Source: Corythucha ciliata (taxonomy: Eukaryota > Arthropoda > Insecta > Hemiptera > Tingidae). Taken from it: DNA of 64,000 nucleotides. The stretch covers positions 37,448,001-37,512,000 of the forward strand of contig CM075943.1 of the NCBI GenBank assembly GCA_038030265.1. The letters are read 5' to 3'. This document shows positions 11,294 through 20,519 of the stretch, in pieces (the stretch's first letter is position 1; every line of letters begins with the position of its first letter). The position numbers and the translations under genes were made by a program. The notes beneath the pieces are model-generated. The model worked only from the letters and a program-made list of their open reading frames with translations, did not search any database and had not been told where the DNA came from.

Positions 11294-11506
11294 ATGCGTT
11301 GTAGCGTCCTCGCCGTCGACGTTACGACATTGATGCGTAGCAAAGAAGTTAATCATCATGAAATTCTCTTTACAAAAAACAAAAATGATACTCGCTTATC
11401 TCCGATAGGTGTCGAGATACACGCAGTAGGAGAAAATTCCCTAACAATAAAAACTGTATTTTTATGGGATGGTCCTGTTAATTTGATGAAAACGGCTATT
11501 AGATAA
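11294..11506 (+). other. 70-codon open frame in left arm, duplicated in right arm
   Basis: The frame begins MRCSVLAVDVTTLM and ends GPVNLMKTAIR. The same frame on the opposite strand occupies 12892-13104 with about four residue differences. No family is recognised. Both copies are open mainly because the arms are young copies of each other, so this is not proof of coding. Confidence 0.35.
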
Positions 11507-12531
11507 ACTAGTTTTGTTAACTTATCACAGGTAATTTGAACAATAGGTTGAACGAATGTGTCTTTAACCGTTTTAAGGCTCATTTTACGTCAAAGTTAGC
11601 TGTAGATGAGGATATTCGGTTTGTCCGTTCCGAGAACTGTAATGATCGCGGGGACATGGAAACAAGCGTTCTCATAGCGAAAATTGCTCATGAAAAGGTC
11701 CCAGGCAACTAAGAAATTCCTTTTTTCCCCTCGGTTTACAGAAGCAAGCCGGAAAACGTACTGCACAACTTTTACTTGCGTGGTGGACAACGTGATTTAC
11801 CTGCAATGCGACTCCAGTCGTACAGATAATTACAGTTCTTTGGTGTTTTTTGTTAGTTTTTAATCTCTTTAAACCTAGAACACTAACCCACTTTTACCTG
11901 CGCCTACTACTAACCATGCCCCGATATGACTATAATATGATATGCCGTTAGTTGTTAATCTATTTAAAAACTACTGTTGTAGGCCAATTATTTGTCTCCA
12001 CGCTACAACTGAGGAGGGGGATTGGAAAGTGTACGAAATTACCTTTCTGACGTGTTATTTCTCATAGAAGTCCAATATCAAATAAGTCGAAAAAAATTCT
12101 CGATCTGTAATAGAAGACGTGCCTAAGAAATATCCTAACAATGTTCGGACGAAGTTATCGCCGATTTCTTGAAGTGAAGGTAGCTCTTTTAGTTTCAGGC
12201 CAAAACTCCTCATTTCATAAGATCGAATGACCTAGTCATAAAATGAAATCGATTCATTTTACTTCCATGTTCCCTACGGGAATGGAAGTGTGGTGTTCGT
12301 GAAAAAAATCGAGTCCGAGCTGACATCACATTCATAATGTACAACTTCAGAAAAGTTGAAAAAAGTGGTTTTTGGCATGCCGTCGGTCTGACGGTCTGTC
12401 GCTTTTTCATGGAGATATCGACCTCAGCATAAAAAAAAGTGGGAGGAATGAGCAAAATGGGATATACTTGGCTTGATTCATCGGCTTTTTTATTCAAATT
12501 TTTTGGCTCAAACTCATAGAGCTATCAAATA

Positions 12532-12801
12532 ATGAGTCGAAGAGAGAAACTCACCATGAACTCCCAAAAACTCAGTTATTCAGAGCCCTTTTTCTGCCCT
12601 CAATGCTCTATACAACCCTCAACACGGTTAGGTTTTCGGCTTGCTTCAGTAACCCGAGGGGAAAAAAGGTTCCGCTGGAATTTCTTAGTTGCCTGGGACC
12701 TTTTCATGAGCAATTTTCGCTATGAGAACGCTTGTTTCCATGTCCCCGCGATCATTACAGTTCTCGGAACGGACAAACCGAATATCCTCATCTACAGCTA
12801 A
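12532..12801 (+). other. 89-codon open frame at the inner edge of the right arm
   Basis: The C-terminal 50 residues, including NFLVAWDLFMSNFRYENACF, are also encoded on the minus strand of the left arm (11790-11596). The N-terminal part lies in the central spacer. I recognise no domain. Conservation between arms may reflect recent duplication only. Confidence 0.35.
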
Positions 12802-13450
12802 CTTTGACGTAAAATGAGCCTTAAAACGTTTAAAGACACATTAGTTCAAGCTATTTTTCAAATTTACCTGTGATAAGTTAACAGAACTAGTTTATCTAAT
12901 AGCCGTTTTCATCAAATTAACAGGACCAACCCATAAGAATACAGTTTTTATTGTTAGGGAATTTTCTCCTACTGCGTGTATCTCGACACCTATTGGAGAT
13001 AACCTAGTATCATTTTTGTTTTTTGTAAAGATAATTTCATGGTGATCAACTTCTTTGCTATGCATCAATGTCGTAACGTCAACGGCGAGGACGCTACAAC
13101 GCATTGTTCACAAAAAGGAGTGAAGGGGTTCGAGAATAGTGTCACTTTTAACGCTATTATCTCTTAAGCGGTTGAAGCTACAAAAATCTTGTCGAAGACT
13201 AATTTTTGAGGAATTTTGTCAACTTTGTTTTGTTATACAAGACGTTTTTGGGTGGGACCTAGAGTTTTCGAACTACATAGGTAATAAAGTGAAAAAGTAT
13301 GCACGTTTTGCTAAGTCCAGCAGCTAGCTCGTGGGCTAGAGGCGGGGACTTTTGAGTACACCATCTCCAGACCCCTCCGAACAAATCCCAATCACAACTT
13401 TGGAGTTACCAGCTGGTTCAATCTACTACCTTTCTTTTACTAGACTATAT

Positions 13451-13640
13451 GTGAAGCATGTGATGTATCTCTGACAGTAGAGCACTTCTTAGTCAATGTC
13501 ATTTGTATGTATCAGCGAGAGCTACCTGCGGTATCCCGTGGAGTCTGGAAGAGGCGTTGAAACCTGAAAATGCGAGGAGGGCCATAGAATACCTCAAAAA
13601 GGTACAGTTATTCGGGAAGAGTTAATGTTTAAATACATAA
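13451..13640 (+). pseudogene. LINE C-terminal zinc-knuckle region, 3' part of the split LINE
   Basis: Reading resumes with EACDVSLTVEHFLVNV, the Cys/His motif that ends Jockey/R1-type ORF2 proteins (CxxC...LTVEHxL). It lies in the frame interrupted at 10938. The rest to about 13640 contains stops. The 3' UTR beyond is AT-rich, with no clear poly(A) tail. Confidence 0.75.
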
Positions 13641-14538
13641 TACATAAGTATACCTGAGATAAAACCCAAACCATTTATTGTCTGTGATATATTATTGTCA
13701 TCTTTCATAAATACAGCAGCGCTCTTGCCGAGCTAAGATGAACTAACAATCTGGGGTTACATCTGACCAGTGCCACTTGATCAGAAAGCACATTATTGAA
13801 GTAAACCCAATTGAAAATTGAAGGATACCCCAGAAGATCGTTTCTTAGTCGCTACATGAGCGCTGGTGTATTTATGAAAGATGTCAATAGGTTTATAGGT
13901 TATTATAGGTTAGGTCATATCTCTTTGACTGCGGGAAGCCAGTTGGCTGCCGTGCAGTTGAACTAATTCCAGTGGCTGCGCAGCCAGGCTGCCTAGTGCG
14001 CGGGCACCCTAACACGCGTACCGAGTTTCACCTCAGGAATTGTGAGCTACCCCGGCGTTCTTTTTCTTTCCTTCTAGTTGGTGGGCTCATTTAAACGAGG
14101 GTTCTTCGATACATCGAAATTAATTATTTGCGATTGCTGTATTGAATATTGATTGATTTTAAGCATACGGGAAATGCAAATTTTTACCTTTCACCATCGC
14201 GGTTTTTAGAGTTATCGACGCTTCCTCAATAACTATATTTTCATTTTTCAACAAATTATTTTCTTTCACATTTTGCTTGGGGTAGCGCCGCTACCTGCGG
14301 TACCCCTGACCCTACGCGCCTCAGGCGTCTAAAAACACTCGCACAATATTTCTCACTTTCCGTACTCGTTACGAAATGTAATATTGTGCGATTGCCGCAC
14401 ATAATCACGATTTTCATTCCGTACTTGTCAGAATTTGAGGGAATGTACATAAGAAAACGATTTATTCCCCGGAAAGGAACAAGTCGCTCATCAATAATAC
14501 ATCAATAGAACATCTCCCAAAGTTCCCTTATTACGGAT
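13640..14538. other. No gene recognised; short GC-rich repeat at 13930-14040
   Basis: The segment GCCAGTTGGCTGC...GCCTAGTGCGCGGGCACCC near 13950-14010 recurs inside the hAT-like element at about 15215-15310. Otherwise the sequence is AT-rich and featureless to me. Confidence 0.4.
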
Positions 14539-14545
14539 TAGTGAT

Positions 14546-14731
14546 GCACGAGACCGAGACCGAGACGAGACTTGAGTGGTCTCGGTCTCGGTCTCGCTCA
14601 TGAGGGGATGGTCTCGGTCTCGGTCTCGGTCTCGATCATGAAAAGTCGGTCTCGTCTCGGTCTCGGTCTCGAAAGTCTCGGTCTCGAAAGTCTCGGTCTC
14701 GGTCTCGAAAGTCTCGGTCTCGTCTCGAAAA
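14546..14731. repeat. Subterminal GTCTCG/GAGACC array, left end
   Basis: Dozens of GGTCTCG and GTCTCG units in variable number and spacing follow the left terminus. The first few are in GAGACC orientation and the rest in GGTCTC orientation. Arrays of short subterminal motifs are where hAT transposases bind in known elements. That role here is inference. Confidence 0.85.
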
Positions 14732-15738
14732 GTTAAAGGCGCGAATTCAAAGTATGTGTGATATTAGTGACGATTGATCCTATTCTTGCCTCAATGATTA
14801 CAGATGACGACGATAGATGAATTTATACTTTGCTTTCCTTCCTTGGTGGCTCGTGGCACGAAGGGAGATAAGTGATGCATTGATTAATGACCAAATAGCT
14901 TTGTAATTGCCCCAAAATAGAATCGTGCCTTCAAAGCAATCGTCACACTGAGAACGTGAAAGCGGAACAGTTGAGAATTCAACGAGTCAACTCAAAATCT
15001 CGCCCATGCCAGCTCATTTAGTTCAAGCAAGAGACTTCCCTTCTCAGACACGACGAGGCAGAGGTGCACAATCCCCCCATCAGACCCTCCTTCTCATGCT
15101 TCAACTGGCAATGTTAGTTAAAAAAAAAAAAAAAAAAAAATAGCGGTGTCGAGGTTTGATGATAGTGGCCCAGGGAAGTTTCAGACGCAAAATTATGGTT
15201 CCCTTGCACTAAGCAGCCTGGCCGCGGCAGCCAGTTGGCTGCTGTGCAGTTGGGCTTGTTCTAGTGGCTGCCCAGCCTGACAATCTTTGCTGCCTAGTGC
15301 GCGGGCACCCATAGGTTGCAATGTATTTCACCGGCCCCTCGGGAACCCTAACCCTTTTTTTTATTACGATACGTAGGCATAAAGGAGCTTTTAACGAACG
15401 AGACACGATGTTTGTGTCACGAGATGAAGTCCAGTGCCATCATCGGTAGAGTTTATAGTGCGACTATACGCCTCAGGATCGTACGCTTTTTTTTACCTTC
15501 GATCGTACAAAGCCTTTTAAAGCCAATTAGGTTCATAATGATTTAATTTAACGGTTCCGTAAAGTCTCCCATTTGCCACACAACTTCATTTCAGAGAAAT
15601 AAAAAAGAAGAAACAAAAGAAGCGCGTAAGATGAAAGCGGGCTTCCCAGCCTCAATTCTTCTACCAACTCACCAACATAATCAACTGACTTTGACCTTTT
15701 TGGGATATAATTTCCACGGTTCCACTCACCCTTCACCC

Positions 15739-15846
15739 ATCGTGCTTAAAGACCTACTTCACACACGCCGTGCGGTAAAGAGTGAACTCTTTTACCGTGA
15801 GCTCTTTACTGCACGGCGTGTGTACAGTAGGTCTTTACGCACGATG
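15739..15846. repeat. Near-perfect hairpin of about 108 bp
   Basis: CATCGTGC..TAAAGACCTACT..ACACACGCCGTGC..TAAAGAG is followed by its inverse with a very short loop around GAACTCTTTTACCGTGAGCTC. It lies in the centre of the hAT-like element. It could be a nested tiny palindromic element. Confidence 0.8.
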
Positions 15847-16947
15847 AACATCTGCTTAAACACTTCTTTAAGAATGATCTTAGGAACAGTAGATTATACG
15901 CCTAGGCAAGAAAGCGATTTTTTGGAGGACGAGAGAAAAAATTGGACGGGCGAGGCGTAGCCAAGCCTGGCCTTTTCTCGAGACCCCAAAATCACTTTTT
16001 TGACGCGGTGTGTACAGTATTTTTTTATCATAACATGGGCTGATTTTCTGGGCCACGGCGATAAAGTGAGTGTTTTATCCCCTAGGCTCTAAAATAATCA
16101 GCTGTTTAAAAAAAATAGTATCTTACATATAACGAGACACGTAAGTGCCATTTTACTTGCGAGTACTTTCTTTAGCTGGCGAGGCAAAGCCGAGTCGGCT
16201 AAATGAGTACGAGTAAGTGAATTGAGTTATGCACGATATTTTTCGCGCGACAGGTGAAATAATAGTATATTTCACAACAAGTGAAGGAAATGGAGTTTTA
16301 CCTGCGAGTCGTGTTTGGCTCACGAGGCGGGGCCGAGTGAGCTAAAAACAACGAGCAGAGTGAAAGCTTCTTCCTCACGAGTTGTGGATATTATTTTTCG
16401 CACGACCAACAGGTTTAATTGTCTTTCCTGGAAGTGTTCGGAGGCAAGGGTACTCTAATTGAATACAGAACTTTTTTTCACTTTCCTTCACTAGTGATTG
16501 AAAACCTTCCTGTTTCCTTCGCTTGCGAGGGAAAATGTGAAATTATTGGCATTCTGCCTTACTTTCCTTCACTAGTGAGTGAAAAAAAATACTTTTTTCC
16601 ACCTAGCTCATCTTTTCAAGTAACAATCAACTTCCCTGTTGAGGTACCTGGAAGGGGAAGTATCACTTCCCTCCCTGATCGTGCGAAAACCATCAAATAT
16701 AATTCCTGAAGGAAGAAGAAATGTGCGTGATTCCTATGATAATTTTACAAAAAGTAAATTTTTTCCCATTATTTTATGTCATTTTGTGCGTTATGGCGGG
16801 GGGGGGATAGGTCCACCCCTTGGATCCACCACAGCCCGGAGGAGGAGCCCATAACAAAATAGCCGTCTCGGCATGAAACAAGGTCATTTCATTGTTAAAA
16901 TGTACTGTATTCATAAATGAGCCATCATTTCTTCATTCTTTCAATTA

Positions 16948-17074
16948 CGAGACCGAGACCAGTCTCGGTCTCGTCTCGAAAATAGTGGTCTCGTCTCGGT
17001 CTCGGTCTCGTCTCGAAAATAGTGGTCTCGTCACGGTCTCGCTCCAGAAATGATGGTCTCGTCTCGGTCTCGTG
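16948..17074. repeat. Subterminal GTCTCG array, right end
   Basis: Units of GTCTCGTCTCG and GGTCTCG occur here, partly as repeats of GTCTCGAAAATAGTG. The array ends 8 bases before the right terminus. It is shorter than the left array. Confidence 0.85.
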
Positions 17075-17213
17075 CATCACTATTACGGATAGCGTATCGT
17101 CCTTATTTCGAGTTTCTCTGTTATGGAATCTGATGCAGTTGATATGAAGAATTTAGCATTAAAAGCAGATACTACCACAATGTCCCGAGTGAAGCAGGAA
17201 ACCGGAACAAAAA

Positions 17214-17396
17214 ATGGACTTGGACCTTGGAAGTTTTCCGCTGAGCAGTTCAGCTATTTCAGTGAGTGATGTGACCCTTCGAGACCGCCTCCTCTTGATG
17301 CTCCAAGTGAGCGGACAGCAACCTCACCAAATCGACAATCATCTATTCTGTCAAAATGTAAACCAGTCGCACTTCGTTCCGAGTTTGGTCTCCTGA
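17214..17396 (+). other. Candidate small exon or chance ORF
   Basis: A 60-codon frame starts with MDLDLGSFPLSSSAISVSDV and passes LRDRLLLMLQ before a possible donor (CCAA|GTGAGC at about 17306-17313). Composition is protein-like, but I recognise no family and cannot link it to the sugar-transferase exon at 18019. A second candidate frame starts at 17124 in a different frame. Confidence 0.2.
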
Positions 17397-17399
17397 TAC

Positions 17400-18018
17400 T
17401 TCATATTTCGGGTAATAAATAGCCTACTACTTATTGGTACTTGGTAGTGCCGGGTAACGTACTCTTGAGTTGCAGACGTCCAATGTTTTGAAAGAAAACA
17501 ATACTTCGTATTAATCTGGCTCTCTGGAATTCTCTTGTCGTGGAGTCACATCACCAGCACTCTCAGGTGCGCTTTCCCAACGTGTGATTTCTAGTGTTAT
17601 TCGCTCTCTCATAGTCCGCTCATAGCGTCAATACAATTTTTAAAAAGTTAAGGGGAGGAACTAGTATTCCGGGTTGTTTCACTTGAGATCGAATGGGGTC
17701 AATTTCACTCGATTATTGACTGCTCATAGACAACAATGTGCTGCCTTATATGAAATGATAGAAAAGAGTTTCACAATGGAAAATGCTCGAGAAAACAGAA
17801 TAGTGTGAACGGACTTCCCATTTAATTGACGGTTTAGAGTTCGATGGTTGAAACCCCCTTCGACCTGCCTTTATTCAATTTTACTTCCCAATCAAGTTGA
17901 AGGGCTTTATCTCCCAGGTATAAAGAGAACTAGCAAGCATTAGGGCTTTAGATGGAAAGTGGGTACGTTATAGTGGAGGCGCAAGAAAAATCACTACCTA
18001 CTATTTACTTTTTTCCAG
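17400..18018. other. No feature beyond the intron 3' end
   Basis: The run is ordinary AT-rich DNA ending in a pyrimidine tract and AG at 18017-18018, the acceptor of the exon that follows. Confidence 0.5.
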
Positions 18019-18197
18019 ATCGTTTTGGCGCATCCAAAGGCCCGATTTCTCAAGTTGTGGCTAGAAAGCTACAAAAATAACTACAAACGTTCGAAGTGGT
18101 ACTATAATGCAGGGGCTTATCCAACGAAAATCTTGGAGCAACGTCCTTATCTCGTTCATCGAGTTCCTCAGCTGTTCGGAACTTACGGTGTAGTCAG
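18019..18197 (+). CDS. Penultimate coding exon of a DXD sugar-transferase-like gene
   Basis: The exon is bounded by TTTTTTCCAG before and GTAAGC after. It encodes 59 codons plus two bases. The reading IVLAHPKARFLKLWLESYK, then WYYNAGAYPTKILEQ and YLVHRVPQLFG, matches my recollection of the C-terminal part of Gly_transf_sug (PF04488) proteins of insects. These enzymes are Golgi type II glycosyltransferases that move a sugar from a nucleotide donor. The DXD catalytic part would lie in exons upstream of those seen. The two leftover bases (AG) join the G at 46821 to form an Arg codon and keep the frame. Acceptor substrate and exact orthologue cannot be told from this fragment. Confidence 0.8.
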
Positions 18198-18832
18198 GTA
18201 AGCTCATTAAAGCTATAAGCGAAGCACCAGAGGGCTTCCTGCGATGGGGGAGGGGTTATATTTTGTGCATAGTCCTCGGTCTTTTAGCTAACCACACGAG
18301 TTCCCCTTGGTCCATTTAACTTTTCAGAGGGATGAATTCGAGTCAAACACAGCTGCTGAAGTGACTCTCTATGAGTGCAATGACGAATAGGAGTTCTGTT
18401 CGAGAAAATAAGCCGATATACCAACGACATTGCGAAACTTTTATTCCTCCCCCCCCTCCCCACACGGGTGGATTTTGACCGGAATCGGCTACATTTAGCA
18501 AAATTGGCAAAGGTCCAAAATACTCGTGAACCACGTCCAGCTCAAACCGAAACATTGGGCAAAATCGTTAAAATCGTCACTTAGGCCAGTATGCCAAGTC
18601 GTTCCTCGAATTTTCCTCAACTTCAAAGCTCCCTCGCAGACTGGACAAATCATAAAATAACACGTGAAACTACGTGACTTTGGGTTTCTAATTTTTTCTG
18701 ATCAGATGATCCGTTGAAGGGGTTCTTCTAGTGCTTTTAGCGTTCTTGGCCCGCGTCTGACGCTTCATGGAACTCACACCCTAAGTCGCTCTTTAGGGTC
18801 TTGCAATTTTATTGATTTTCAGGAGTGTGATA

Positions 18833-19008
18833 TGTCTGTTCCTGCGAGGTGTTTGGAACAAGTTCGGAGCAAAGTTGCCATATGGGACCAGCCAATAAAA
18901 TAAACTTGAATTTTTTTTTATTTTTTTTTTTAATTTTATTGGCTGGTCAACTGGTTGGTTAGGCAACTCTACTCCGAACATGTTCCAAACACCTTGCTGG
19001 AACAGACC
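18833..19008. mobile_element. 176 bp foldback MITE, TA duplication
   Basis: The left arm begins TGTCTGTTCC and the right arm ends GGAACAGACC. The arms match over about 70 bases, including GGTGTTTGGAAC and ATTTTATTGGCTGGTC, with a poly-T loop. TA flanks both ends (18831-18832 and 19009-19010), as for Tc1/mariner-type MITEs. It lies in the giant intron. Confidence 0.8.
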
Positions 19009-19014
19009 TATAAT

Positions 19015-19540
19015 TATCGTAAGACCTTGAGTGCTTGAGAGATCGAAAGAATTTGAAGAATGAATTAGAAATGTAATTTAAGTCGTTGTCGCTTGTCGGG
19101 ATTCAAAGTAAGAATAAAAAAAATTACAGCAGGTCGTTTGATAAGTCTTGAAAAATAATTGATGCGCGTGAGATGAGAGAGTTTTATTTGAAGTGAAAAA
19201 TTTACTCTCATTGCAGAATATCGCCTACAGTAGGAAATCTTCTAATCATTAAACCTTATGCAGCAAACCATGGCGTACGGAAAACTTCACCAGAGTAATT
19301 TATTTAGCCAACTGTTTGGATCAAAGAAATAATTAAAATAGCGCTAACTCATTCAGAGAACCCAAGTCAAAACTTTTCAATTCATAGTTTTTACAGGGCA
19401 CAGAGGGGTAATTTTGTTATCGGGGCAAAAGTAAAATGCCGCGAAAGAGTTGAACTGCCACCATCAATATACATATAAACCTGGATTGCTCGTTCCTCGA
19501 TCTGGACTGAAGGGGCGTGGAGGGGGTGCGCCGCCACGTA
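19015..19540. other. No gene; intron DNA up to the Gypsy insertion site
   Basis: AT-rich sequence without repeats or coding motifs that I recognise. The last 100 bases are GC-richer and continue after the Gypsy element at 25137. Confidence 0.4.
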
Positions 19541-19545
19541 GTCGG

Positions 19546-20123
19546 TGTAGTGCGTGGGCCGGTGCTTGTAACGATGCCGGTCCGTCTACAATTAACGTAC
19601 CTCGCGGAGTCGGCCAGGGAACACCTTGCGGTTGAAGTCAGGCCTTGGGGTTGCCTTTTGGGACGCGCCACAAGGACACTGACCCGCGCACAAGGATGTT
19701 CCTGGGGGCTAGAGTACTCCGCGGTTGAGATCAGGCCCCGGGGTTGCCTTTTGAGACGCGCCACGGGGACACTGATTCGTGCACGAAGATGCTCTAAGGG
19801 AAGGAGAGTACTCCGCGGTTGACTTCAGGCTCCGGGGTTGCCTTTTAGGGCGCGCCACGGAGACACTGGATCGTGCACGGAGATGCTCTCGGACAAAAAA
19901 ATAAAAATAAAAATAAAGTTTATTTAGTCAGCTTTAGGAACGGGGGGAAGCGCGACCGGTGACGACCAAAAGACGACTGAATTGTTGGAGCTCAAGCTCG
20001 CTTTATATAGGGCTTTTTGCCCCCCCGTTCCTCTATCTTTCCTTTTTTATTTAATAAATATGTGAAGGAACAAAATTAAGTCGCGGATGAAGCGAAGAAT
20101 AAAAAGTGGAGTGGAACACAACA
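19546..20123 (-). repeat. 3' LTR of the Kabuki-like Gypsy
   Basis: In minus orientation it starts TGTTGTGTTCCAC and ends ..GCACTACA. It carries a CTATATAAAG TATA box near 20001-20012, an AATAAA further on, and three imperfect tandem units of about 100 bp (about 19617-19890) marked by GCGGTTGA, GGGGTTGCCTTTT and CGCGCCAC. Confidence 0.93.
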
Positions 20124-20159
20124 CACGCCGCCCCCAGCTTTCCGCGACTCGCGTGTGGC

Positions 20160-20477
20160 TTACGTCTGCGTCTGTTTATCCGTCGGAAGAGTCGAGATGA
20201 CGACGCCGTGAGAAGGGACGTTCAAAAACTTACGCTTTGGTGTCTGTGTACACCTATTGGTGGATAGACACTTCGGTGCTGTTCTTTCAAGAGGTGTAGG
20301 GTTGTAGGCGTTGGGTCTTATTCGTTGAATAGTGTCGACGGTAATTCTCTCAGGAGTCCTCCATGGAATTTGCTCTCTCATCAGGGATTCGACCGGAGGC
20401 TCGCGAAAAATAATTTCTTGCAATATTCTCTTCAGTTCGTGGTCTTCCATTTCCATTTCTAAACTGTCAGCTGACAC
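20160..20477 (-). CDS. 105-codon frame between pol and the 3' LTR
   Basis: It starts MSADSLEMEMEDHELKRILQ and is followed by a basic, proline-containing tail. No transmembrane segment or envelope motif is visible. It begins 43 bases after pol ends. It could be a small accessory protein or a chance frame, and no family is recognised. Confidence 0.4.
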   Translation of the reverse strand: MSADSLEMEMEDHELKRILQEIIFREPPVESLMREQIPWRTPERITVDTIQRIRPNAYNPTPLERTAPKCLSTNRCTQTPKRKFLNVPSHGVVISTLPTDKQTQT

Positions 20478-20519
20478 TATTGCTTGTTTTGTATTTTTGT
20501 ATCGTTTGTAGTTGATGCG

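Larger units (their letters stand above)
10942..13447. mobile_element. 2.5 kb foldback element with about 816 bp inverted arms, TAT duplication
   Basis: The terminal bases TAGTCTAGTAAA are repeated inverted at the right end. The arms (10942-11759 and 12632-13447) are highly similar throughout and include identical small open frames in opposite orientation. TAT flanks both ends (10939-10941 and 13448-13450). Taking out the element and one TAT joins a LINE reading frame without a break, so the borders are firm. The roughly 870 bp centre carries no recognised transposase. A 3 bp duplication would fit CACTA-like or Harbinger-like integration, but TAT is not the usual TWA of Harbinger. The superfamily is unassigned. 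Confidence 0.85.
14539..17082. mobile_element. hAT-like non-autonomous element, 2544 bp, with terminal GTCTCG arrays
   Basis: The element starts TAGTGATGCACGAGAC and ends with its exact inverted complement. A perfect octamer TTACGGAT flanks it (14531-14538 and 17083-17090). The terminal TAGTGATG and an 8 bp duplication are hallmarks of hAT elements. Inside each end is an array of GTCTCG/GGTCTCG hexamers. The middle contains no transposase motif. It has a near-perfect hairpin at 15739-15846, an A-run at about 15120-15140 and many GCGAGGC..GCCGAG segments. It is presumably mobilised in trans. Confidence 0.88.

Noticed and set aside
14549..14731. CRISPR-like array
   Set aside because: Units are contiguous hexamers without unique spacers, in a eukaryotic hA-type transposon end.
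19417..19822. Overlapping open frames of about 100 codons on both strands in the LTR
   Set aside because: They arise from GC-rich tandem repeats in the LTR and recur identically in the other LTR; no protein motif.
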